Below, one piece after another: positions 45,828 through 52,816 of a stretch of 52,816 nt of DNA. Each line of letters opens with the position of its first letter. Within the stretch, counting starts at the first letter, position 1. Source of the DNA: Sinanaerobacter chloroacetimidivorans (GTDB lineage Bacteria; Bacillota; Clostridia; Peptostreptococcales; Anaerovoracaceae); assembly GCF_018128545.1 (NCBI RefSeq), contig NZ_JAGSND010000002.1:414139-466954 (forward strand), given 5' to 3'. Made by a program: the position numbers and the translations under genes. The notes beneath the pieces were generated by a model. The model was not told the origin of the DNA and did no database searches. It worked only from the letters and a program-made list of their open reading frames with translations.

Positions 45828-46553
45828 CTATGATTCGTCTTCCAAGGATACATTTACGCGTCCTTGCAATTCGGCACCGGAGCTCATAGATAAAGTAGCG
45901 GCGGTGATGGAACCTTTTACTACAGATGTTCCGGACATATGGGCACCTTTCTGAGCCGTAATGTTCCCTTTTATCGTTCCGTCGATGGTAATGAGCTGGC
46001 CGTTCATGTCACCGTTGAGAACGCTTCCCTTTCCAACATTAACATCTCCTCTGGCTTTGATATCACCTTCTATATCGCAGCCTTCCAGTTCGATATTGCC
46101 GCCGTCGATATCACCGTTCACTTTTCCCGTTACTTTAATATCACCATAGGCAAAAACATCGCCGGTTACGCTGCCCTCTACACGAATATGGCCTTTGCTG
46201 CTCACAGTTCCCAGAATACTGGTAGAAGAGGATATAACACCAACTTCCGAAACCGGTTGATAGGATTCTACCGGTTTCTCTTCCTGTTTCCAATCCATCA
46301 CGACAGGTTCCTGTTTTACAATCTGCGGAGCCTCTTCCTCCGCAGATAATTCCACAGGTTCTTTTACCGGTTCTTTCATAGTCTCTTTCACAGGTTCTTC
46401 CACGGGCTCTTCTGCTCTTACGGATAAGGTTTCTGCCGGCGAATCAGCGGATTTCTCTTCCAATTGTTTCTCCACCATCTTTTTCATTAAATCGGAAAAG
46501 CTTTCGTTTCCACCTCCGATTTTTCCGATGGCTTTATCATCTAAATCACTCAT
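45828..46553 (-). CDS. Bactofilin, paralogue 1
   Basis: Polymer-forming cytoskeletal protein. 241 residues. N-terminal segment with FSDLMKKMVEKQ, then an acidic disordered linker with repeated EPV units (EEPVEEPVKETMKEPVKEPV, about 50-69), then a right-handed beta-helix of about 125 residues: SKGHIRVEGSVTGDVFAYGD, IKVTGKVNGDIDGGNIELEG, GDIKARGDVNVGKGSVLNGD. Bactofilins assemble into filaments without nucleotide and scaffold cell-wall enzymes. It is the last of three tandem copies. Confidence 0.9.
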   Translation of the reverse strand: MSDLDDKAIGKIGGGNESFSDLMKKMVEKQLEEKSADSPAETLSVRAEEPVEEPVKETMKEPVKEPVELSAEEEAPQIVKQEPVVMDWKQEEKPVESYQPVSEVGVISSSTSILGTVSSKGHIRVEGSVTGDVFAYGDIKVTGKVNGDIDGGNIELEGCDIEGDIKARGDVNVGKGSVLNGDMNGQLITIDGTIKGNITAQKGAHMSGTSVVKGSITAATLSMSSGAELQGRVNVSLEDES

Positions 46554-46581
46554 CGTTTTACCTCTCTATCCTATTGCTTGC

Positions 46582-47292
46582 TTATCCCAAAACAGAATCA
46601 AACTCTCTCTGGCTTTGGGAGTCGTCAAGGGCTACACTCACATTTCCTTTCAGCTTGGCGCCCTGGCTCATGGAAATGGTCTGAGACTTTACATCACCTG
46701 CCAGCAACGCATTTTCAAGGAATTCGGACATCTTATTGATGTTGAGATTGCCTTTTACCTTACCGTTAATTTTTATGTTATCTGCAGCAATATCTCCCAC
46801 AATCATAGTATTGGTTCCGATGGAAACATTGCCTTTTGCCACTATGTTTCCTTGAATGACACATCCGTTCAGAGTAAAGCTGCTGCCGACAAGATCTCCG
46901 ATTATTTTTCCGGTAACCTTGATATCACCTGTTGTTTTTATGGAGCCTTTCACATCACCGTAAACATCAATGTCCGTACTGGAATTGATTTCTCCGACAA
47001 CCACCATGCTTCTGGATATAACGGTAACCGGATGCTCCTGCTGGATTGGTACCGTAGTAGTGGCGGTCACATTTTTAGCGTTGTACAGAAATTTTTTTCT
47101 TTCCAAGTCCACTTCTATTTCCGGTTCTCTAATCGTTTCAGGTTCATGTTCTGTGATTTTCTCAGTGACCTGCTTATCTTCATATGCTGACACATTTCCG
47201 TTTTCTTGCTTTTTTATATCTCCTGCACCTTCACCGGCAGGGATCCCCATTAAATCCATTACGGCCTTAGAAAAATTATTCTTTGTAGCCAC
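46582..47292 (-). CDS. Bactofilin, paralogue 2
   Basis: 236 residues. It begins MATKNNFSKAVMDLMGIPAG, sharing the NNFSxAVxxLMG motif with paralogue 3; such short N-terminal helices often serve membrane contact in bactofilins. An acidic linker (to about 85) precedes the beta-helix domain: GEINSSTDIDVYGDVKGSIK, TTGDIKVTGKIIGDLVGSSF, NGCVIQGNIVAKGNVSIGTN. Spacing of 28 bases to paralogue 1 and about 36 to paralogue 3. Confidence 0.9.
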   Translation of the reverse strand: MATKNNFSKAVMDLMGIPAGEGAGDIKKQENGNVSAYEDKQVTEKITEHEPETIREPEIEVDLERKKFLYNAKNVTATTTVPIQQEHPVTVISRSMVVVGEINSSTDIDVYGDVKGSIKTTGDIKVTGKIIGDLVGSSFTLNGCVIQGNIVAKGNVSIGTNTMIVGDIAADNIKINGKVKGNLNINKMSEFLENALLAGDVKSQTISMSQGAKLKGNVSVALDDSQSQREFDSVLG

Positions 47293-47328
47293 CTTTTTCC
47301 CTCCAATTTATTCAATTATAGATTGAAT

Positions 47329-48204
47329 TTATATTGTGATATCCACATCAAACGTCAGGTCATTTTCCTTTTCATTAAGCGGGATGTTTACTTCTCCCTG
47401 GATCTTTGCGCCCTGGCTCATAGCGATGGATGCCGTGGTTACATTTCCCGACAGAATAGCCTTCGGCTGGAATTTCGCTTCTTTTTCTACGATAACATTT
47501 CCCTTAATCTTACCGTCAAGACAGAAATTTTCACCCTTTACATCTCCGATTACCACCGAATCCCCGTCTACAGATACCATGCCTGAAGCAATGATGTTTC
47601 CCTGTACGGCACAGGCTGTAAGCTCGATGTCTTTCCCCATCAGATCTCCTACCACCTTGCCGTTTACCAGAATATCTCCCTGGGAAGATACTTTTCCTTT
47701 TACGCTTCCCAATAATTCTACATCACCTTCCGCCTTAATTTCTCCAATAATGACGGTGCCTCTCGCAATGGTGGTTTTACCGGGAGCCTGTTTGGGCTGC
47801 AGATTTTGCTGTGCCTGCTGAAGAGTCTGAGCTTGCTGCTGGGACTGCAGATTCTGCTGGGGATAGGATTGCTGGACTTGCTGCTGTTGCTGCTGAGCCA
47901 GCATGGCAAGTATTTTTTCTTTATTTGGATTTGCAGCGGTGGCTGCCGGAGGGTCGTGTTTTACCTCTGTTTTCTCTTCCTGGGCTTCCAATATTTTTTC
48001 CGCTTCGGCAAGGGTGCTTTCCGCAGAGATCAGATGATCCTCTGCATCGTTTTCCTGTTCTTCCGTTCCTTCGAGGTCCATTTCCGTTTCCTCTTCCACC
48101 GGCTTCTGTTCCGGGGTTTTCAAATTTTCAGCAGAGTTTTCTGTCGATCTTGATAATCCCATTAATTCCGATACTGCCTGTGAAAAATTATTTTTAACTC
48201 CCAT
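47329..48204 (-). CDS. Bactofilin, paralogue 3 with Gln-rich linker
   Basis: 291 residues. N-terminus MGVKNNFSQAVSELMGLSRS, a Glu-rich linker, then a striking Gln-rich stretch (about 107-142, for example QQQQQVQQSYPQQNLQSQQQ), and the beta-helix domain: GEIKAEGDVELLGSVKGKVS, SQGDILVNGKVVGDLMGKDI. First bactofilin after the polysaccharide deacetylase gene, 28 bases apart, so deacetylase and three bactofilins form one operon. Confidence 0.9.
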   Translation of the reverse strand: MGVKNNFSQAVSELMGLSRSTENSAENLKTPEQKPVEEETEMDLEGTEEQENDAEDHLISAESTLAEAEKILEAQEEKTEVKHDPPAATAANPNKEKILAMLAQQQQQQVQQSYPQQNLQSQQQAQTLQQAQQNLQPKQAPGKTTIARGTVIIGEIKAEGDVELLGSVKGKVSSQGDILVNGKVVGDLMGKDIELTACAVQGNIIASGMVSVDGDSVVIGDVKGENFCLDGKIKGNVIVEKEAKFQPKAILSGNVTTASIAMSQGAKIQGEVNIPLNEKENDLTFDVDITI

Positions 48205-48231
48205 TTGAATTATCCTCCATTATTACTATGA

Positions 48232-49116
48232 TCATTCCTCTTTATAATTAAAAGCCACGGGTTTTACATCATTTGTCAGTTTATCAAAGTCATAGCCCTT
48301 TGCTTTAAAGTACTCGATAATATCAGGCAAAGCAGCAACCGTATCCTTTTTTTTCACGCTATCATGCATCAGAATAATCACCCGATCCTTATTGGCGGCT
48401 GATTTGGTAGTGTTTGCATAAACAGAATCCTTCGTGGTCTTGATATCCGCATCACCACTGGAAGAGTTCCAATCATAATAGGTAAAGCCTCTCCTTGTCA
48501 ATTCAGAGGAAAGCTCCATCTGGAGTCTGGCATTGTAGATGTTTAAGCTGCCTCCGGGAAATCGGAACATGTCCGGCTTTACTCCGGTTGTTTCATAGAT
48601 TAAATGATAAATTTTATTAAAATCGGCAAGATAACTTTCCACAGATTCGTAGATATCCTCATATTTATGAGAATAGGTATGGATCGCTATGGTATGACCC
48701 TCGTCAACAATCCGTCTCATGAGTTCTTTTTCTTTCGGTCCTTCTTTGCCGATGACAAAGAAGGTGGCCTTCACATTTTTCTCTTTTAAAATATCAAGAA
48801 TTTCCGCAGTTCTGTCCGAAGGGCCGTCGTCAAATGTCAGATAAATTGTATGAGGAGAAACGGTTGTCTTCTCCGATAAATCCGCATACATTTCCGGATA
48901 AAGTTCCTGATATTCCAAGGCCTCACTTTCCTGTGACCGATCCGGCTTTTCAGTTGACTGCGCGAGAACAGTTTCTGAATGAAGCTCAGAAATCTGTTTT
49001 TGATAATTTTTATTCATGACTGCCAGATAAACAGCAGCAAAAGACAGTCCTATTATCAATAATAAGACAATGCCCACAATGAAATGCTTGAAAAATTTTA
49101 CACTTCCTAAATACAT
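48232..49116 (-). CDS. Membrane-anchored polysaccharide deacetylase (PgdA-like)
   Basis: NodB-type deacetylase of cell-wall or other polysaccharide. From the ATG at 49116 (MYLGSVKFFKHFIVGIVLLL) 294 residues; the frame opens earlier but through a CA-repeat without a binding site. One N-terminal membrane helix (about 12-35), then a linker, and NodB motifs: YLTFDDGPSDRTAEIL (catalytic D and metal D), HTYSHKYEDI (metal His), MFRFPGGSLNIYNARL and VIILMHDSVKK. Position in front of the bactofilins suggests wall remodelling at a bactofilin-organised site. Confidence 0.9.
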   Translation of the reverse strand: MYLGSVKFFKHFIVGIVLLLIIGLSFAAVYLAVMNKNYQKQISELHSETVLAQSTEKPDRSQESEALEYQELYPEMYADLSEKTTVSPHTIYLTFDDGPSDRTAEILDILKEKNVKATFFVIGKEGPKEKELMRRIVDEGHTIAIHTYSHKYEDIYESVESYLADFNKIYHLIYETTGVKPDMFRFPGGSLNIYNARLQMELSSELTRRGFTYYDWNSSSGDADIKTTKDSVYANTTKSAANKDRVIILMHDSVKKKDTVAALPDIIEYFKAKGYDFDKLTNDVKPVAFNYKEE

Positions 49117-49132
49117 AGCAAAACACTTTCGA

Positions 49133-49204
49133 TACACACACACACAAAAGCACACTTGGGACAATTACATACTTTCATTATATCTTATTTTCGATATTTT
49201 TCAA
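49133..49204 (-). promoter_or_regulatory. Promoter and CA-repeat leader of the deacetylase-bactofilin operon
   Basis: Minus strand: -35 TTGAAA (49199-49204), 16-base spacer, -10 TATAAT (49177-49182). The short leader contains a dinucleotide run, (TG)7 or so (about 49133-49146), between the promoter and the start codon. Confidence 0.7.
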
Positions 49205-49276
49205 CAAAATTCATTGATTGTGGCGTGAAAATTAGCGAAATGCAATGACAATATCAGGAAGTGTATTTTTCCATGG

Positions 49277-49819
49277 TCAAAAGCGGTCGCTTTGATTGAG
49301 CAGATTACTTAAAAACCCATATTCTGTTTTTCTTTTTTGCTGGATTTCTTCATAGCCGATAAAGGCTTCTATCCCTTCTTCCGACAAGGTGACCACGGCG
49401 TAGGATCCCTTCCGCCCGCCGGTTGGCAGAGTCAGGCTTCCCGGATTTAAAAGATACATTCCTTCCACATCTTCAAACAGAGGGACATGGGTATGTCCAA
49501 AGAATGCTGCCTTGCAGCCCATGGATTCGGCTTTGTAAAGCAGTGTCTGAAGATTTTGCTTTACATTCTCCATGTGCCCGTGTGCCAGAAAGATCTTGCC
49601 GAAGACGGTATCAAGGATGCGATATCCGTCCTGGGAAAAGGCCCCGTCCATATTTCCCTTTACACTTAGTACGGACACCCCCAAACGGTTCTCCAGATTC
49701 TTTGCATCCTTCCCATAATCACCAAGATGAATAATGAGGTCAATATCCTTTAATTTTTTATATATTTCAACAGCCTGATCTATGTTTCCATGAGTGTCGC
49801 TTATTACAAAAAGCTTCAA
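49277..49819 (-). CDS. YfcE/MJ0936-type metallophosphoesterase
   Basis: 180-residue calcineurin-like phosphodiesterase. Metal-binding motifs: DTHG in VISDTHGNIDQ (8-11), HLGDYG (31-36), KGNMDG (about 54-59), AHGH and FGHTHVPLFEDV. Family members hydrolyse small phosphodiesters; the physiological substrate is unknown. It follows nagB by about 90 bases on the same strand. Confidence 0.9.
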   Translation of the reverse strand: MKLFVISDTHGNIDQAVEIYKKLKDIDLIIHLGDYGKDAKNLENRLGVSVLSVKGNMDGAFSQDGYRILDTVFGKIFLAHGHMENVKQNLQTLLYKAESMGCKAAFFGHTHVPLFEDVEGMYLLNPGSLTLPTGGRKGSYAVVTLSEEGIEAFIGYEEIQQKRKTEYGFLSNLLNQSDRF

Positions 49820-49906
49820 ATGTATTCTCCTTTCTGAAAGAATCTTTTCGATTCCGAATAGAAAAAGTTTACCACAGATCGTCGAATTCTGCGATAAACT
49901 TATTTT

Positions 49907-50632
49907 CTAAAGCAGGCTTAACGCCTCAGCATCCGCAACCACCGTAAGATTCGGATGCATTTGAAGAATAGAGCCAGGCAAGGCCGGAGTCACAGGACCC
50001 GTCAGCACCTTCTTCAGGATTTCGGCTTTTGTAATCCCACTGACACAAAGGACAATGCGTTTTGCCTGCATGATGCTTTTAATTCCCATGGTAACCGCCT
50101 TTTTCGGAACTTGATCTTCATGCTCAAAAAATCTGGCGTTGGCCTTAATGGTACTATCTTTCAAGGTTACGCAATGCGTGGTCTTTTCAAAGGCCTGATC
50201 CGGCTCATTAAAGCCGATATGTCCGTTATGGCCCAATCCCAGCAATTGGAGATCAATCCCCCCCAGCTTTTCAATAAGCGCATCATACCGCCGGCATTCC
50301 TCATCGATATTCTCGGCAAGGCCATTGGGGAGATTGGTGTTTTCGGACAATATATTAATCTTATGAAAAAAATTATGATCCATATAATAGCGATAGCTTT
50401 GTTCATGCTCGGCAGGCAAACCTACATATTCATCCAGATTTACGGAATGTACGCTGGAAAAGTCAATATCTCCTTTTTCGTACCAGTCGATAAGCTGCTG
50501 ATAAATTCCAAGCACCGTAGCACCGGTGGCAAGGCCAAGAACACAATTGCTTTTTAAAATAACCTGAGCAGAGATTACATTTGCTGCTTTGCGGCTCATA
50601 TCACTGTAATTCGTTGCTTTTATAATTCTCAT
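49907..50632 (-). CDS. nagB: Glucosamine-6-phosphate deaminase
   Basis: Converts glucosamine-6-phosphate into fructose-6-phosphate and ammonia. 241 residues, the shorter form. VLGLATGATVLGIYQQLIDW (32-51), SVNLDEYVGLPAEHEQSYRY with the catalytic region, LLGLGHNGHIGFNEP (about 129-143) with the general base region. MRIIKATNYSDMSRKAANVI start. It lies 10 bases after butyrate kinase, so the two are in one operon. Confidence 0.94.
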   Translation of the reverse strand: MRIIKATNYSDMSRKAANVISAQVILKSNCVLGLATGATVLGIYQQLIDWYEKGDIDFSSVHSVNLDEYVGLPAEHEQSYRYYMDHNFFHKINILSENTNLPNGLAENIDEECRRYDALIEKLGGIDLQLLGLGHNGHIGFNEPDQAFEKTTHCVTLKDSTIKANARFFEHEDQVPKKAVTMGIKSIMQAKRIVLCVSGITKAEILKKVLTGPVTPALPGSILQMHPNLTVVADAEALSLL

Positions 50633-50642
50633 TCTATTTCTC

Positions 50643-51725
50643 CTATCGTATGATTATGGACTCCGTGTATTCTCTTGCAGTCTCCACCTGCCTCAGAATT
50701 CTTAATGCGCCAAGAGACAGGGATTCCATTTCATTTTCTCCTGGCATCAAGATAACGGGTGCAATAAACTTCACTCTTTCTATAACCCAATCCGTCAGCA
50801 TTTTTGAATAGGCAACCCCGCCCGTAAGAATGATGGCATCTATATTGCCGCTCAGTACGGGGGATATTTCTCCAATTCCCTTCGCGATCTGATAAGCCAT
50901 CGCCTCATATACTTCCCTGGCTTTCTGATTGCCGTCGGCTATCATTTTTTCCACTTCCCTGCAGTCATGGGTTCCCAGATGTGCTTTCAGCCCTCCCATT
51001 CCTCTGATCATTTTTGACATGGCAGGCTTATCATACTTGCCTGAAAAACACATATCGACAATATACGATAATGGGATACTTCCTGCCCTTTCCGGTGAAA
51101 AAGGCCCTCCGTCATCGGTAATAACATCCACGATTTTTCCTTTTTCATGAACATTTACAGAGATGCCGCCACCAAGATGAGCCACAACAAAGTTCATATC
51201 TTCATATTTTTTCCCAAAAGAAGCGGCTGCCTTTCTTGCCATTGCCTTGGTGTTCAAAACATGGGTAAAGCTTCTGCGGGTGATTTCAGGAATACCTGTT
51301 ATTCTTGCAATGTCGTGAAGTTCATCCGAAGCAACGGAGTCATAAATCAACGCCGGGATTCCCAGCGGCTCTGCTATGGCATCCGCTATAAGTGCCCCTA
51401 AATTGGAGGCATGCGCAAAGATAGGGCCATAAAGGATGCGATCTTTCATTTTCTGATTGACATAATATCCTCCCGCGTGAACCGGAGGCAGCATCCCTCC
51501 TCTGCCTACCACCGCATCCAATTCATTTAATTGAAAGCCGTGAGCTGCGAAGCTTGCAAGGATCATCTCTTTTCGAAATTCCATCTGATCTGTAATATCA
51601 GAAAAAGGCGCCAGATCCTCCACGCTATGGTCAATGGTTTCACAGTGCAGCTCTGTTTCCTCCTGATAAACCGCGAATTTTGTGGATGTAGATCCGGGAT
51701 TGATAGATAGTATTTTATAACTCAT
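50643..51725 (-). CDS. buk: Butyrate kinase
   Basis: Makes butyrate and ATP from butyryl phosphate; acetokinase superfamily. The start MSYKILSINPGSTSTKFAVY after GGAAGGG is preferred to an ATG six codons upstream, giving 360 residues. NPGSTSTK (9-16), FVVAHLGGGISVNVHEKGKI (about 179-198) and AIILTGGVAYSKMLTDWV are typical. A branched-chain acid kinase role is also possible. No phosphotransbutyrylase gene is visible beside it. Confidence 0.92.
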   Translation of the reverse strand: MSYKILSINPGSTSTKFAVYQEETELHCETIDHSVEDLAPFSDITDQMEFRKEMILASFAAHGFQLNELDAVVGRGGMLPPVHAGGYYVNQKMKDRILYGPIFAHASNLGALIADAIAEPLGIPALIYDSVASDELHDIARITGIPEITRRSFTHVLNTKAMARKAAASFGKKYEDMNFVVAHLGGGISVNVHEKGKIVDVITDDGGPFSPERAGSIPLSYIVDMCFSGKYDKPAMSKMIRGMGGLKAHLGTHDCREVEKMIADGNQKAREVYEAMAYQIAKGIGEISPVLSGNIDAIILTGGVAYSKMLTDWVIERVKFIAPVILMPGENEMESLSLGALRILRQVETAREYTESIIIR

Positions 51726-51848
51726 AAACGCAAGCCCTTCCATCTTTATACTGAATAGATTTTCTTTTCAAAGGAATATTCATCAACCTTCTATATTAAT
51801 ACCCAAAAAACAGGATATCACATCTGATTGAAAATATGTATAAAGAAA

Positions 51849-51876
51849 ATAAAGCGACGCAGAAGCGCCGCTGGTA
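51849..51876 (-). terminator. Terminator downstream of iolB
   Basis: Minus strand stem AGCGGCGC-TTCT-GCGTCGCT (51853-51872, one G-T pair) followed by TTATTTTCTTT. Confidence 0.75.
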
Positions 51877-51879
51877 TTT

Positions 51880-52668
51880 TTATTTATTGGGCCAGATTTT
51901 TACGTCCTTTTCCAAAAGCCAGGTATATCTCTCGTCATTGTCTCTGCTGGTCCATGGATTGTCTTTCAAATGCCTGATCATCCAGCAATAATACATGGCG
52001 AATCCCGGAGCAGCAACCTGTGGATGGGTTGGTCCACCTGGAATGAAAAACGCACTGTTATTCTGGATCTTAAACGCTTCATCTCCAAGGAAGGCGGCGC
52101 CAAATCCTTCTTCTCTGTTAAAACGATAAAAATAGACTTCCGGCTGATCATGTCCGTGGGGAATATAGCTTGACCATCGGCCCGGATAATTAATCAGTTC
52201 TCCCATTACCATATTGGAGTAGGGGGCATTGTTGTAGTCAAAAACGGTTCTGCAGGCCCTGCGCGCTGTATTCTCCCAAACTCCGTCGCCGAAAATTTCC
52301 GTACCCACATCATCCTGCGTATATAATTTTGAAGCAAAGCTGTTTTCATTGGTTGTTTTCTGTATCAGTAATTCAGCATTATCCTTTGCTGTTACAGAGA
52401 TTTCAATACCGCGTGCCACATGCAGGGCAACCGGATTTTCGTCGAAAACAGATCTTCTGACCGCAGTTGCCTCCTGACCTTCCCATTGAAGCGTCACTTC
52501 TCCGTCTAAAAGTAATACCGCTGTTTCTTTTTCTTCTTCTAATATATTAAGAGTTTCACCGGCACTCATAACCTGGATACCGATATCCATCAGCATGTCC
52601 GGATGATTGTCCTCCATATTGCAAATCTCGTTATAGCCTTTTTTCATTTTGCCATAAACTGTTACCAT
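51880..52668 (-). CDS. iolB: 5-deoxy-glucuronate isomerase
   Basis: Isomerises 5-deoxy-glucuronate in myo-inositol breakdown. 262 residues of double cupin fold. The metal-site region YIPHGHDQPEVYFYRF (about 168-183) and FFIPGGPTHPQVAAPGFAMY (about 207-226) match IolB, and the ending WLLEKDVKIWPNK is typical. AAAGGAGAAAACT precedes the start. Other iol genes would be expected upstream, beyond the window edge. Confidence 0.9.
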   Translation of the reverse strand: MVTVYGKMKKGYNEICNMEDNHPDMLMDIGIQVMSAGETLNILEEEKETAVLLLDGEVTLQWEGQEATAVRRSVFDENPVALHVARGIEISVTAKDNAELLIQKTTNENSFASKLYTQDDVGTEIFGDGVWENTARRACRTVFDYNNAPYSNMVMGELINYPGRWSSYIPHGHDQPEVYFYRFNREEGFGAAFLGDEAFKIQNNSAFFIPGGPTHPQVAAPGFAMYYCWMIRHLKDNPWTSRDNDERYTWLLEKDVKIWPNK

Positions 52669-52689
52669 AGTTTTCTCCTTTATTGAAAT

Positions 52690-52718
52690 ATAGGAGAGGG
52701 GTTATAGCCCTCTCCCAC
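52690..52718 (-). terminator. Hairpin between the edge gene and iolB
   Basis: Perfect stem GGAGAGGG (52693-52700) with CCCTCTCC (52708-52715) and a 7-base loop. Only a weak T-rich tail follows (TATATTTC), so it may be a partial terminator or an mRNA-stabilising element upstream of iolB. Confidence 0.6.
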
Positions 52719-52732
52719 ATCGATTTGATTAT

Positions 52733-52816
52733 TTAGTACTTAATCATGAATTTTCTGATGATCTTTACAAGATCGTCATAACCGCCTGCAAACTGGTCAA
52801 GAGTTTTGTTAACCGG
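52733..52816 (-). CDS. 3' end of an unidentified gene (truncated by window edge)
   Basis: An open frame of 27 codons ending TAA: PVNKTLDQFAGGYDDLVKII then RKFMIKY. It is on the same strand as iolB and about 65 bases before it, so it is probably another inositol or sugar-acid gene, but the fragment is too short to name. Confidence 0.6.
   Translation of the reverse strand, partial: PVNKTLDQFAGGYDDLVKIIRKFMIKY

Noticed and set aside
49955..50557. Plus-strand frame of 200 codons opposite nagB
   Set aside because: Antisense shadow of nagB, without a recognisable domain or ribosome binding site.

Overview
The window is a piece of a Clostridia-type Firmicutes chromosome. The signs are the classic str/S10/spc/alpha ribosomal order, an S14 of the zinc (type Z) form, Cys-containing L33, L36 and S4, a zinc-lid adenylate kinase, the sporulation-type sigma factor SigH, butyrate kinase and strong AGGAGG ribosome binding sites. 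A butyrate-producing, probably spore-forming anaerobe fits. A more exact name (for example the Anaerovoracaceae/Family XIII group) is only a guess. Nearly everything is transcribed from the minus strand, so transcription runs from high to low coordinates. The one clear plus-strand gene is a small NifX/NifB-like protein at 43496-43858.

Layout in transcription order. (1) 52816-49277: inositol and sugar acid metabolism (an unidentified 3' gene end, IolB), butyrate kinase, NagB and a small metallophosphoesterase. (2) 49116-45828: a polysaccharide deacetylase followed by three tandem bactofilins, a likely cell-shape/envelope operon. (3) 45665-41338: mini-RNase III, a one-helix membrane protein, ThyA, then folA-rlmB-sigH. 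(4) 41106-37353: a NirJ2-type radical SAM protein with a complete FecBCD-type iron/heme/cobalamin ABC importer. (5) 37150-33755: tRNA-Thr(GGT), tuf copy 2, a YbaK-type deacylase, a hotdog thioesterase, rpmG, secE. (6) 33732-22654: nusG-rplKAJL-rpoBC with an L10 leader attenuator, a terminator and a separate rpoB promoter. (7) 22532-18052: rpsL-rpsG-fusA-tuf copy 1 from its own promoter. (8) 17722-15825: a LUD-domain protein, an 800-base palindrome-rich gap and two paralogous mini membrane proteins. (9) 15386-1: the whole S10-spc-alpha cluster from rpsJ to a truncated rpoA, from a recognisable promoter at 15632-15660.

The coding content is mostly housekeeping. The unusual material lies between the genes. 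At least two families of short palindromic elements have entered the ribosomal operons. One (here R2, about 84 bases, two hairpins) has five copies and a fragment. The other (R1) is a modular chain of nested hairpins that starts exactly at the TAG stop codons of rplJ and nusG, with a more diverged relative at rpsD. Two long imperfect palindromes (about 370 and 340 bases) fill the gap between the LUD gene and the small membrane proteins, and a further fold-back sits between rpmJ and rpsM. The two tuf genes are identical, and the identity continues through about 138 bases of structured 3' flank and stops exactly at the start codon.

Other points are acidic low-complexity extensions on NusG, RpoB and RpoC, a charged tail on S3, and the pairing of NirJ2 with an iron-type importer behind a perfect 15-base palindrome. 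I found no CRISPR array, transposase gene, prophage gene or clear new multi-gene defence system. The best candidates for undescribed biology are the intergenic palindromic elements.
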